This document shows, piece by piece, positions 40,286 to 52,600 of a stretch of 64,000 bases of DNA. The notes under the pieces are model-generated. The model was not told where the DNA came from. It did not search any database and saw nothing but the letters and a program-made list of their open reading frames with translations. Source of the DNA: Strongyloides papillosus. Lineage: Eukaryota; Nematoda; Chromadorea; Rhabditida; Strongyloididae. The DNA lies in NCBI GenBank assembly GCA_005656395.1, contig SRSI01000078.1, positions 62,001-126,000 of the forward strand, written 5' to 3'. Every line of letters begins with the position of its first letter. The stretch's first letter is position 1. The translations under genes were made by a program, and so were the position numbers.

Positions 40286-41073
40286 ATGAAGTTTTTCTTA
40301 TATCTTATTGCTTTTTTTGGTATGTTTTTAATCATTTTTATTAAAATTTAATTTATTTTTTTGAATTCTTATAGGATTAATTAATCAAGGATTTGGACAA
40401 GTTTCAAACGCTAAATGTCTTGGATACCTTAAAAGTGGTCAACAAGCATTCAATAAAAGATTAGGAATTGATATGACTCTTGATTGGACAAAACCAGAAG
40501 CTCTCAGAAATACCGTTGAAAGTACCTATGTTTTGAGCGGTTTTTATGGACTTCGTGAAGCTTGCTTGTATGTTTAATTTTAAAAAAATTCCAATAGATA
40601 AAAAACAATTTTATTATAGAGCTCTTAAGGATTTTAAAAATGTTTTCCCATGGGATCAAAGCACATATTCTCAATGTTTTGATCCATCAAAACTTATTGT
40701 TGATGACAATGGTCAATCAACTGGTGTTAGTGTTATTCAAGCTAAAAATTACATTGGATTTATGTCAGCTACCGAGTATGCTTGTGGTGCTGGTTTCAAT
40801 CTTTTCGCCAATCAAGCATCATGTATTGCAACATCTTTTGGTAGCCAAAACTCAACAATTCAAAATTGTAGATCAGCCTTTATTAAGCAAATTAATGCTG
40901 ATCCAAATAACCTTTGCGATTACACTTACAATTTAGATATCTGTTATCTTCTTGCTTTCTCTGAATGTGGACTTGAGGGACAATTCTTTGGATGTGAATA
41001 CTCTAGAAATGCTATTTCCGCAACTTATCAACAATGTCAAAACAACATGTGCTTTGGTAATTATATCAAATAA
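40286..41073 (+). CDS. Secreted T20D4.11-like (DUF19) protein 1
   Basis: Three exons, 40286-40319, 40375-40567 and 40620-41073 (phases 1 and 2), encode 226 aa. Residues 1-12 or so are hydrophobic (MKFFLYLIAFFG) and act as a signal peptide. The body is cysteine-rich, with spacing typical of the nematode T20D4.11-like domain: an early AKCLGYL, GLREACLALKDF in the middle, EYACGAGF, then CIATSF, CDYTYNLDICYLL, CGLEGQFFGC and a final C-x4-C. No catalytic motif is present and the family's function is unknown. It is a paralogue of the next gene: GLREAC...FPWDQSTYSQC aligns with GLRKVC...GCMGTNYTSC, and the total lengths are nearly equal. Confidence 0.88.
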
Positions 41074-42193
41074 CAGTATATTTAATAACTTTTTTTATTA
41101 ATTTTTAGTTAATAGACCTCGTGCTTAAGTTTTAACATTTATGGAGAGAAAAAACGCAACAATTTTAACTATCCATCAAACGATGTGATTTATGAAAAAA
41201 ATGTCTCCATCAAGAATAATGATTCAATTTCTTTGACATGTTTTTTTACTTGTATTATGAAGCGTTATATTTAGTAATAAAATTATGATAAAAAAATAAA
41301 TTTTTTTGTTACACATTCTTCTCTTTTTTGTCCAATAGGAAAACATTATTATTTTGATAAGGAAATTATATGATGCCGACAAATTGATACCTTTATATTG
41401 TAAATTTATAATTATATCAGTAAACTATTGCACGTAACAATGCACATATAAATATTTTTCATCAATTAATAAGATAATGATGTATTTATATTTGTGTAAA
41501 AAACGTACAAAATATCATTTATATAATAAGATATTGTGACCAAAATTATCTTTTAAAGATCATTAGCAATTTGTTATTGAAGTCATAGAAATTTATGTTG
41601 TTTCGTTACAATAAAAAGAGATTAGTTAGAAACAAAATAACCATACACGTATCTTTATTATGAAAATATATTAAAGTATAAATATCGTCTTTTGTCATAT
41701 TTTTCACATTACACATTATTATCATTTAAATTTGAGCTTTACAATTAAAATTCAGCATACAATATTTTATCACTTATATATACAAACAAATAAGCATCAA
41801 TATCATAAAAATATACTATATCTATTTATATATAGAAATAAATTTAACATTTCTTACAAAATGATTCCTTATCAGTAGTTAGGTATTAGAATACAAAATT
41901 ATCAAACATTTTTAATATTATTAATATACAAGACTATCTAATTAAAGATGTAATTAAATTTAGAAATAGAGAGGAATTATGATGAGATTATCAAAGTAAA
42001 TTTAACAACTAATTCATATTCTTACAATTCTTTTTTCTTTGATTAATAATCATCAATTTTTTTCATAAACGTTTTACTTTCTTATAACGTAATTTAGCTA
42101 TTTTAATTTTTTACTTTCAGAATATTTTCTTTTGTTTTCAAATTACATAACTCAAACAGAACTAAATAACAAAAATTTCTTCTAAAAATAAGT
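41074..42193. other. Intergenic between the two DUF19 genes
   Basis: A+T-rich. It holds the polyadenylation signal of gene 1 (41276) and, before gene 2, an acceptor-like TTACTTTCAG ending at 42120, 73 bp upstream of the ATG, which could mark trans-splicing or a 5' UTR intron. No further gene recognised. Confidence 0.6.
41276..41281 (+). terminator. Polyadenylation signal, DUF19 gene 1
   Basis: AATAAA about 200 bp after the stop. Confidence 0.5.
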
Positions 42194-43018
42194 ATGCTTT
42201 TTGCTCCACTTTTCGCAACAATTATCCTTGCTACCGGTTCTTTGGCTATCAACGATCTTGCTGATCCATCAAAGTGTAAAACTTCTGTCTTATCAAAATG
42301 TTTAGCAACTTTTGATAGAGCTCTTAACATTACAATTCTTTACCCATGGAATGATGCATCAGCATTCAGAGATATTGTTGAAAGTTACTACGAAATTCAA
42401 TCAACAAGTGGTCTTCGTAAAGTTTGTAAAGCTTTCAGAGAACTTAGAGGATGTATGGGAACAAACTACACATCATGTATCAATCCTGCTTATTTTGCTG
42501 TTTATGCTGATGTTGGTTTGTCAAATGCATATAATTTTGTCAAAGTCTTCAATCAGCTTCATTTTGTTTGTGGTGGTGGTTTTCCATGTAAGTAACTTTT
42601 TTCGTTTTCAAATTTTAATTAATAATTCAGCATACATCAACAATGACCAGTGCATGACCCAGACATGGAGCGCAAATCGTCGTCATCTTAGAGATTGTAG
42701 ATTCAAATTTGAATTACAATCAATTAATAATCCAGAGGATGCTTGTTAGTAAGTTAAAAAAATAGAAGAATATAAGTATCTCTTTTATAGTTATGGAGGG
42801 GAAATGATACAATGTTATGAAGCATACTTCAATGCTGGATGTAACTACCAAAGAGCAGATGCAGCATGGTGGGCATGCGAATATGCACGTGGAGATATAT
42901 TCACAAGATTTCCACATTGTTCAATTTCCTGTAGTTGTAAGTTTAATTTTATTTAATTAAAAATGTATATAAATTTATTATAACTATTTTAGATGCTAAC
43001 TTAGCTATAGGTTCATAA
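42194..43018 (+). CDS. Secreted T20D4.11-like (DUF19) protein 2
   Basis: Four exons, 42194-42587, 42631-42748, 42791-42936 and 42993-43018, with consistent phases (1, 2, 1), encode 227 aa. The N-terminus MLFAPLFATIILATGSLA is a signal peptide. Cysteines follow the DUF19 pattern: CKTSVLSKCL, GLRKVCKAFRELRGCM, TSCINPAY, FVCGGGF, QCMTQTW, DCRFKF, ACYYGGEMIQCY, GCNY, WWACEYA and a final CSISCSY. The function of this nematode-expanded family is unknown. Compared with gene 1 the exon structure differs: gene 1 has an intron just after GLREAC where gene 2 is uninterrupted, while gene 2 has more introns in its C-terminal half. The last exon codes only eight whole residues. If the intron at 42749 were retained, the protein would end after DAC at a TAG formed by the exon end and the donor. 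Confidence 0.88.
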
Positions 43019-43328
43019 GTAGATAGTTAATTTTTAATTACATTCTTGAAGGAAAAAAGCTTTTATACATTTTAATTGGAAATTTTGTATTTAATCACAT
43101 AAAAAATTACACAATAAATATTAAACACACTTTTAAATAAATATAAATTAATTGCAAAGATAAAAAAATAATATAGATTCTTTTTTGAATTATAAAATTA
43201 GATTTAATAAACATTCTTACAATTCAATTTTTTACCTCTTTTGTCTTTTGCATAAAACTGATAAAATTTCTTTAATTTTAAATAATTTTTAAAGGATGTT
43301 GTACATTTGCTCTCCTATCATTGAATTA
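43019..43328. other. Convergent intergenic spacer
   Basis: About 310 bp between the 3' ends of DUF19 gene 2 (+) and the Kazal gene (-). AATAAA at 43113-43118 serves the plus gene. Nothing else seen. Confidence 0.65.
43113..43118 (+). terminator. Polyadenylation signal, DUF19 gene 2
   Basis: AATAAA 95 bp after the stop codon. Confidence 0.55.
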
Positions 43329-46300
43329 TTATAATTTTGGTTTTATAGTTGTTGTTGTTGAAATTTTTGTTAAATATCTTTCCTGTATATTTGATGGTTT
43401 TTGATTAATTCTTTCATCAACCTTAGAACATTCTTCTGATAAGGTTAGTTGTTTATTAAATAGTTTTTTTTGTAAGCATTGTTCTCGATGGAAAGCACAA
43501 ATATTTAGATATTTATTGCCCTCTCCATCACATACTTCACCTTCCACTGGACATTTATTATCTTCGTTGGGACAACAAGTACCATAATACTCAATTAATA
43601 TATCTTTCCCCAATTTTCTTAAATCACATTGTTTCTTTCTAAAATAACAAATATTTTTGTATGTATTTTCACCATCACAAATGGGATTGTCAATTTCTTT
43701 ATCACACTCCCCCTTACAACATTCACCCTTATATTCAATAACTATTTTATTGGCAGTTTTTTTATTTAATCTACATATTTCACGATTAAAGAAACATTCA
43801 TTGATGTGTGTATTTCCATTGCTATCACAGACAGGATCAATTGATAAGGGACACGATTCCTTTGTTTTGCAACATTCTCCGTCATAATCAAATTGTAATT
43901 TTGATGAATAAGTATTGTTTGTTGAATTTAAATAACATATTGTTTGATTAAGGAAACATTCATTGATGTATGTTTTACCTAAAAAAGACGATTATTTATT
44001 TTAATTTTAAAATATGATAAAAAATACCATTATTTCCACAAACTGGTTCATACTTTTGTGGACATTCCAACATCTCACAGTTATTATCAGTACATGGATG
44101 ATAAAAATCAATCTCAGGAACTCTAAGTTCTTTCTTCTCAGCTAAACATCTTCTTGCTTCGAAAAAACATAAATTTGGATGTGTCACTCTATCCGAATCA
44201 CAAATTGGTTTCCACTCCAATGAACATTCAACCTCAGATTGACAGCATTCACCATCATAATCCCTTCGAACACTATTTTCTTTTCCCTGTGAACAAACTT
44301 TTTTATTAAAATCGCATTCATTAATATAAGTTATTTTATCGCTTCCACAAATTGGTTGATAATCATTTTGACAATCTTTATCAATATTTGTACAATTAGG
44401 TGCTACTACAAAGGAAATAAATAATTACATTTTTAGATAGAATAACAAAACATACGAAGAGATAATTGTTTAAGATAATTTTCACATGATTCCTCTGATA
44501 AAATATTTAAAGTATCTGATGAATAAATTTTTTCACTTCGACATTTTTCAACTTCATAAAAACACATATTCTTGTGAGTTTTCTTTTTTGAATCACAAAC
44601 AGGTTGGTGGTCAAATGGACAGTTATCTTTACTTGGACAACATCTTCCATTCTGAAAAAGAAAAAAAAATTTATTAAAGAGATGAAAAAATTAATCAATA
44701 AAAAGATACATATGCTTCGGTAATATTGTAACCATATTTGATTTCGTATATACAACGAAGCATCTCAAATTCACATTTTGATCTTGTCTCAGCATTCTGA
44801 TCACAAACAAACAGTGAGTCCTCATCGTCATCTACGAGTGTTGGGCATTGATCCTTGAAACATCTTTCACATTTTCCAATAAATAATGGCTCTAATTTCT
44901 TATTTGTACATTTACCTTTTTCTAGGTAGCATAAATTTTTGTATGTCTTAAAATCGCTTCCACAAACGTAGTCAATATCATCATCACATTCTTTACTTAA
45001 GCATTCCTCTTTTCCACACATTTCATCTGGTATGGGTCTTAGAACTATATTATTTTGTGCAGCATGACAACGTGCTTTTTGAAAGAAACATTCATTTTGA
45101 TGGGTACCACCTTCAGAATCGCAGATTAGAGATGTCTCATTACTACATGCTAAATTTGGACATGAAATCATATTACCTTTATTTTCAGATTCTTCAAATG
45201 TTACTGTTGTCGTTGTTGGTTCTACGGTTGTCGTAGTTAAAGGTTCTAATGGTTTCTCAGAGCAGGCTTTTAATGATTTTAACCATGAAACATTGAAATT
45301 TTTGCGTTTCCTTTGTTCACAATTGTACATTTGATAAATACACAAATTAGGATGAGTCATATTATTAGTATCACATACTGGTTTATATTCTTTTGAGCAA
45401 TTAGAGGGACATCTTTCATTTTTCATTTCAAAAACAGGACTATACTCCATACACCTTCCAATATGTACAAGAACAGTCTCTTCTTTTCTTTGTAAACGCC
45501 TTCTACAATTGGTTTTAGCTAATGTACACATTGTTGGGAATGTTACGTTTCTATTATCACATACAGGAAATACTCCATCTTCATCATCACATTTAGGACA
45601 TTCAATATTTATATTATAATTATCATTTATATCATTGAAACTTTCTTTACGCGAAACTTTTTTTTCGTTACATATTCCTTTATGAGCCATTGATACGTCA
45701 TGTAGTATTGAATCATTTTGTTTTGATATTTTACACTGATAATATTTAAAATAGCATTCATTCTTATGTGTTATATTTTTTGTATCGCAAATAGGATCCC
45801 AATCACTGCCACAATCTTCCTTTGAACAATTACTTAACAATTCATCACTTAATGATTCTTTCGATGATATATAATCAGAATCACCACCAAAATCATCAGT
45901 AATAATAGTTGAAATTTGTACTGTTGATAATTCAATTTCATCATCATTGATTTCTTCAATATTTCTACAATTTCCTAAATATAATATTTCCCGTTCCTGT
46001 TGATTGTGATACCGTAAATGGCAATTGAATGACTTAAAGTTACAATAATTGTCATGAGTTAAATTTTTATTATCACATAAAGGTTCATATTTACTATTCA
46101 TGCAATTGTAGTTACAAATTTCATTTCTATCATTATTTTTACTACCATTACTACATTTACCATAAAATGCAATTGATAAATTCTTCTTATGTTTATCATT
46201 TCCCAGTTTTTCATGAACACATTGATAGTATGCATAATGACAACCATTAAGATGTGTTCTTCCTAAATTATCACAAATATAGTCTTCCTCAATAGTACAG

Positions 46301-46584
46301 TTTGTCACCGGGCAACAAGAACCATAATAAAATAATTTTATCTCTAAAAATATTTACATAAAATTGTTTAAAAAAAATCAAAATAATATAACTAACCATC
46401 ATTGTTATGTACTTTCGAGATGTTATTAGCACATTTTAGGTGACAAATATTATTATATGTAACGTTATTACTTCCACAGACAAATTTTAACTTTTCATTT
46501 TTACACTCTTCACATCCTTGGTTCAAGCAAAATAGAGGAGAAATTGATACTAAAATGATGATAATTATTAAAAAAAATTAACAT
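43329..46584 (-). CDS. Secreted protein with 16 Kazal-like modules
   Basis: Exons 46397-46584, 44710-46343, 44456-44651, 44028-44405 and 43329-43978 encode about 1014 aa. The chain is a string of about 60-residue modules, each with the Kazal/follistatin core: VCD or VCG, about six residues, T-H/Y-x-N-x-C, six residues, C. I count 16 cores. Examples are VCGSDFKTYKNLC, PVCDTNNMTHPNLC and ICGSDKITYINEC; one (FVCDQNAETRSKC) is degenerate. Many modules have a CC pair before the core. A Thr-rich linker (TTTTVEPTTTT) sits mid-protein and a second Thr run near the C-terminus. Kazal domains usually inhibit serine proteases or bind ligands; inhibition is not shown here. Oddity: the signal peptide (IIIILVSISPLFCLNQG) is open only in a frame that lacks an ATG. 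The ATG at 46584 is one base out, across a run of eight T. No upstream exon was found to fix this. Confidence 0.88.
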
Positions 46585-46672
46585 TAAAGTGTATTTCAAC
46601 ACTTTTTATATTATAATTAAAATTTGTGGGAAAATTAATTCTTGTTCCCTTAAGGTATATAGAGAGAGGACT

Positions 46673-46679
46673 AGATAAG
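46673..46679 (-). promoter_or_regulatory. GATA-factor site upstream of the Kazal gene
   Basis: AGATAAG (WGATAR type) about 90 bp before the Kazal gene ATG, on the plus strand relative to a minus-strand gene. Significance in A/T-rich DNA is modest. Confidence 0.3.
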
Positions 46680-46785
46680 TTTAGAATAAATTATCGCATG
46701 ATAGGGTTATCGAAGCAATAAAAAAAGACAGTCACCTAGTCCAATTGAAAACGGGAAACTAAAAAAGTTATATACTAAATATAAC

Positions 46786-47150
46786 TCATTTTTAGTAGTT
46801 GTGACTCAACAATGTATGGCTTTTACACATCTAATGAATAACTCCCAACCAATGTTTCAAAAGGGGTAGAAATTCGTTCTTCACTGATTCGGTAAATTGT
46901 AGTGACCAATTTACTTTACAGGATTGTCACACTGGATAGAGGATGGATCCTATACGACAACCATAAAGGATTCGTCCAATGCTTGTACAAGAATTAAGTG
47001 ACAAAGACTTTTAATAAATCAGATAATCTGAAATCTGCAGATTTAAAATGTTTTTGGCTTTAGAAGCGTGGTATCTTTTAGAATGAAATCGAAAAATTTC
47101 CTTAATATGTCAGAAAAACTGTGTTCAATCTAACGGTTTATATTTAAAAA
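46786..47150 (+). mobile_element. Decayed mariner transposase fragment (copy B)
   Basis: GC-richer than its surroundings. Frame 46920-46998 reads RIVTLDRGWILYDNHKGF, which matches the mariner catalytic region R-I-V-T-x-D-E-K-W-I-L-Y-D-N. The first catalytic Asp is kept, but Glu-Lys is changed to Arg-Gly. Further on, FWL-stop-KRGIF-stop-NEI mirrors the V-W-W-D-x-K-G-I-I-x-x-E-L block. Upstream the reading crosses several frames and stops. The segment is homologous to 24320-24606 on the opposite strand. It is a dead copy, lying 0.2 kb before the Kazal gene start. Confidence 0.75.
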
Positions 47151-48717
47151 GTGGTTTTTTTGATTAGGGTAATATATTTTAAATCTATTTTATTTATAAA
47201 ACGACACTTATTTTTGAACAACCTAATATAAAAGAATATTAAAAATAACATATTTAAAAATGTATTATTTTATTGGAAATACCTTATCATTAAGTTTATA
47301 TAATGTTTAGCCACCCAAGGACGATAGATAAATGATAACGTGGTTTTTATGAAAATTTTATTTATTTCTTTTAAATTTCTACATATTAAATATTGTCATT
47401 GATAATATAAACATATATAGATACTTATATAAAAAAGACAAATTTTTAAAATATTTACGTATCATTTTACTATGTCATCACCCTACAAAATTTTTGTCCT
47501 TTATATTTTTAATAATTAACTTACATAAAAGTACCAATTCAATTATAAAAAGTGGATCTGTTAGCATTGTTTTTTCTTCTTTTTTGATTGATAAATGAAG
47601 AAATAAGAAAGATATGGTAATTTGTAAAGCTATTTAAAGGGAAAGGATAAATTTTTATTTAAAAATATCCTTATTTTTATTGTTAAAATAAAAAGTAACT
47701 ATTATTAAAGGTGGTAGAAAAAAAAACGTTATAAATAGTAAACAATGACAGTTTATCAAATGAGATCAAATTATTAATATATTGTAACTATTTTTATATA
47801 ATTTGACCAGGAATCTTTAAAAAGGAAAATTACTTTCAATTTTTGTAGTTTTTAATAGTAAAATTAACAGTAGGTGAAGGGAATGTGTATACCTTGGAGA
47901 AATTGATGTGATCAATTAAATGTACGGCTTTTCTTCTCCTGCTATTGGAAAATGATAAAATCTTCCTAAAAAGATATAATATAAACTAATAAATGAATAT
48001 TTTAGTAGGCAAAAATTGAAAGTTTAAAAATTAGAGAAAGTATTAAGAAGAAGAAAGACACTTGATCCAAAGGTATAGTTGTTTAATGATAAAATTAAAA
48101 TAATTCACGAAAGCTATTAAAATAGTTAATATACATTTACACAGTCACGCCTTGTAATGTTATTTATTAGCCAAAAATAATTTAAAAAAAATTATGGCAT
48201 GTATGTTAATTGTGTTATAATATATAGAAATCTAACGTATTATTAAAAATTATTGATATTAAATAAAAAAAATGAATTAACGAATAGATGTGTACAGTAT
48301 AGAAGGTTTTTAATTAAAAAAGATACATATTAAAACAACTTTTTATTTAGTATTAAATGTCCCAAACAAAATATTAGATCCAATAACCTGAATGATAGAA
48401 GATTAAAAGGAAAAGTATTGTAATAATCGGCATAATCTAATTTTTAATAGACTTTTTTTAATGATTCTATGTGATGATATATATTATAGACGTATAATTT
48501 AATTAGAAAACGAAGGAAGACAATTATTTTTATGTAATTGTCTAATATTTTTTTGTACATACTTTATATATATGTTTCTTTAACATTTTTCTCATTATTG
48601 TTTTGTCAATTTTTATATCCATATTTTTTTATATTCCATTAAAAATTTTATTGAAATTAATTGGAAAATAAATGTCATTAAAAGTGGACTGTTATAACAA
48701 GTTTCAATTTTTAGTAT

Positions 48718-48720
<3 letters not shown>

Positions 48721-48758
<38 letters not shown>
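48721..48758. repeat. (AT)19 microsatellite
   Basis: Uninterrupted AT dinucleotide run of 38 bp, the longest in the window. Confidence 0.97.
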
Positions 48759-48761
<3 letters not shown>

Positions 48762-49490
48762 AATATTTACATGATGATGAGTGTATCATAATTTTTTTTA
48801 TAGACAAACTAATTATTTTCATTAAACGAACGAGATGTTATAATATTTGCAAAAAATAAGGGTTATGATGACAAGATTTGAAAAAATGCTTCTTTCTTTT
48901 AGAATCTGTTCTCTTTCTTTTATAGTTTTCTTTTATATTATAATTACTAATAGAAACACTAAATTAAATTTATCGTACAATCATTTAATCAGCAATAACA
49001 CGAAAAATAGCCATGAATAAAGTCTTCTTTATCTAAAATAATCAAAAGTAAAAAAGGTGATTTTCTACTATTCAAAGAAAACATAAACTTTCAAATACTT
49101 TAACTTGAAAAAAAGTTTTATTTCAAAATTTTTTAGCAAAAAAATTTGTAAAACTGTCTTCTTAATTTTGAGATATGCCACTCAAAATTGGATGTTATCA
49201 TATTTCATAATCTGAACTATTTTGACACACTCAAAGATACTCCTTATTGAGGTAATGGAGCATAAAAAACACTTTATCTGATGGTACAGACAAGTTTCAT
49301 TAACATTAACTTCATGATGTCACTTATTTTTAGTAGACATATGTATTACTTATCAATTACTTTTATTTATTATATTGTTTAACAACTATTTTTATAGAAA
49401 TTTTTATCATTTATCTTAATGTATACAATCGGCAATAAAAAAAGATTCAAAAATGTGTAAAATAGGGGAGACTTTTTATAATTTTGCAAT

Positions 49491-49498
49491 TGATAAGA
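49491..49498 (+). promoter_or_regulatory. GATA-factor site (TGATAAGA)
   Basis: TGATAAGA, followed closely by AGATAG, lies 127 bp before the astacin ATG. It matches the intestinal GATA consensus; expression site is inferred. Confidence 0.45.
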
Positions 49499-49617
49499 AA
49501 GATAGAATAAACAACAATTTTTGCATACATCAGTAAACTTATTTTTTAAACTCCTAGGTTAAGGTTAAATATTATTGTATTTAAACATTAAAAATATTGT
49601 TCAAATTTTAAACAAAT

Positions 49618-52600
49618 ATGTTTTTTATTTTCATCATTTCTATCCTTCCGTTTTATTTTAATTGCCAATTTCCTTTCCAAGACCGATCACCATCATTCCT
49701 TCCACCTGGTTCAGGTCGTAGTCCACCATTTACTTCTTCTGGTCCTGGTCTTGGCCCTGATCGTCATCCACAGCATCCAAGAAATCGTGATAATCAAGAT
49801 AACTTTCAAAATTTCATTGGCTCCTTCATTCCATCTAATGCTCGTGAAATAGTAACTGTAGTCTCAGAAACTGTTTTAAGTAATGTTGACGAAGTTACAC
49901 ATTCAGCTTTTCAAGGTCCCTCAAGAAGATGGAAATTCCCGCCACATATGATAAGAAGAATGGTTAGATTTTGTAGAAGACATCCCGAGGCTCAGAAATG
50001 TCATAAGATACCATCAAGAATTAGAAGCAAATTTGAAAAATTTAATTCTGGTCCAAATATTGGTGGATTAAATTTCTGGAACAGAGATGTTTGTTTCTAA
50101 AATTTATATGTTTTTATTATAATTTTTTTAAGGTTTTTACTGGTCTTAAACATTATGAAAGACCAAAAATGCGTAGAATAAAACTTAGAAATTTTCTTGA
50201 AGGGGTTCCATCCATCTTCCACAAACATGTTCCGAAAACAATTTATGGTAATATTGGACAGTCAAATAAAGAACAATTAATGGTATGTAGTAAGATGTTA
50301 CTTATCCCCTCTAATCTAATAACTATAATCTATTTTTAGAAATGGTGTCAAAGTAAGTCATGCAAAGAACAACCTGAAGAAGCCATAAATAAAAGAGCGA
50401 GTATTGCAGATGGATTGTTGGCATTTCAATATTTTTTAACACCTAATCAAAGCATAGAACAGATGGATCAGACAATTGAAATGAACCTTATGCGTACAAT
50501 GCAGGTGAAAGAGGCCCTCATTAAAAATGCAGGATTAGAAGGGCAAGTAGAACCTGTTAATGACGGTACCTTTCAACATGATGTTTTGTTAACAGAAGAG
50601 CAATCTAATATGATGCTTAATCAGATTACTAATGGTACAGGAACAGAGGAAGAAGCGAGGAAAAAAAGATCTAGTTTATTTTTAGAAGGAGTACCGACAT
50701 CTAAATGGCCTATAACGGAGAAAATTAAGTATACATTTGATAGTACAATGGATGAAAATAATAAAGTTGTTGTCAGGAATGCTATAAAAGAGATTGAATC
50801 AAAAACTTGTGTTAGGTTTATCTATACACCAACAAAACCATCCGGAGCTCATCTTTACTATATCAAATATGCCAGTGGGACATTGTAAGAGATTTATATA
50901 TTTATAAAAACTGACAATTAAAATATTATAATTATTTTTCATTTTCAGCTGTGGTTTAAGTTACATTGGTCGTGTATTACCATCAAATCCAATATATCTG
51001 TCATTTTCATGCGAAAATGTAAGTTCTTTATTTATAAATACTATCAAAATGAAATCACAAAAAGACGGCATTTCCTTTGTTGTCTACTCTCCCATCACTC
51101 ATTATTATGATTGATAAAAGTTATTATCAATATAAATTTTAAATAGGGATCTTTATTAAATATTAATTTTACTAGTTAAAAGTAACTAGAATTTTCCCCT
51201 CAAATTCAACATGGATGTATATATTTCTTTTTTCATAAATTATTGATAATAAGAGTTGTTCTTAGTAAAGATAAAAGGCCATGAGAATATAATAATTTAA
51301 TAATTATTCTTTCTTAATAAACAATATCTATTATTTATTTAGTAAAGATAAATTTATATACACATTTTTGAATATACATTAATTATTGAAACAATACTGT
51401 ATATATTAAAAGTATATAAATAAAAAACTTCATGAATAATGACGGTTCATAAAAGTTTAGAGAGATAAAGTAAATTAGATTGCGCAATGGGGGTACAAAA
51501 TTTTTGACTTTATGAAAATTGACCTATTATTTAGAACAATGGAATTAATAAAGTACATAGAAAATAGTCTCTATGAGATAAATAAATGTTGATGAATATA
51601 ATAAATTTGATAATAAGTGAAATGCAAATTAAGACACTGACGTTTGCATAAAATATCTGTCCAAATATATTATTAATAACTGTCATAGATTATAAAACAT
51701 ATTTAAATATGTAAATAATATATCAACATTCATCAAAATGAAGGCAATAAAAAAAAGAAAATAAACATATTTTATCATTCCAAATATTCTTTCACCTTTT
51801 TTTTATAAACAATTCACATTTTCAGTCTGTTGGCATTGCAGTTCATGAAACGTTACATGCTCTAGGTTTAAATCACGAACAATTACGGGGTGACCGTGAT
51901 GAGTATATACAAATTAACTGGGAAAATATCAATCCTCAACAATATGACTTTTTTGCAATTGCTGATAATAAACAATTTACAAGGTAAATTTCAGCTGAAA
52001 TGTTTTTATTATCTTTTGATAAGAATTTTTGTTGTATAGATGCTCGATAGATATATTTACTTAAAGTACCTTTGATTTTAATCAATTTTTTTCACTAGTA
52101 CTCCTCAACAAAAGTTAGGTACTTTTAATTTATGTTAAAATTATTTTATTTACCCTTTATCTTCTTACCTTAAACTTAATTTTCAGAAAATGATTCTCTC
52201 TAAACATATTTATATATAAATATGTCTAGACTAATATTAATTTAGATTTATAAACATATATTTAATCTTACATTGAAATAAAACTTAATAAAAGAGTCAC
52301 TTTTTATTTCTATTTTTGTGAAGATAATATTTTTACAGTATCAATTGCTGTTAAAAACTTTTTGTTATCCCTCTTCACAATATAGGTAAATGTTTTAATA
52401 GACTATTTTGTTGTCCGTTAAACTTAAACTTTACAAGATGTAAATATATATTTTGGTTTCAATGTAAGAATAGTATAAAATTATTATTTAAAGAATTTAT
52501 CAATAATTCTCATCAAAATATAGTATAAGTATAATTAAAATATATGCTTTTAATACGATATTGTAATATGAGTAATGATAATTTAAGTACACATAAATAA

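Larger units (their letters stand above)
47151..49617. other. Intergenic upstream of the astacin gene
   Basis: A+T-rich, no gene recognised. It contains a long AT microsatellite (48721-48758), a GATA site (49491) and an acceptor-like CTCCTAG about 60 bp before the astacin ATG. Confidence 0.6.

Noticed and set aside
40546..40620. Continuous frame joining exon 3 of DUF19 gene 1 to sequence upstream of it
   Set aside because: It runs through the intron in a different frame. The spliced model keeps the DUF19 cysteine pattern and phase.
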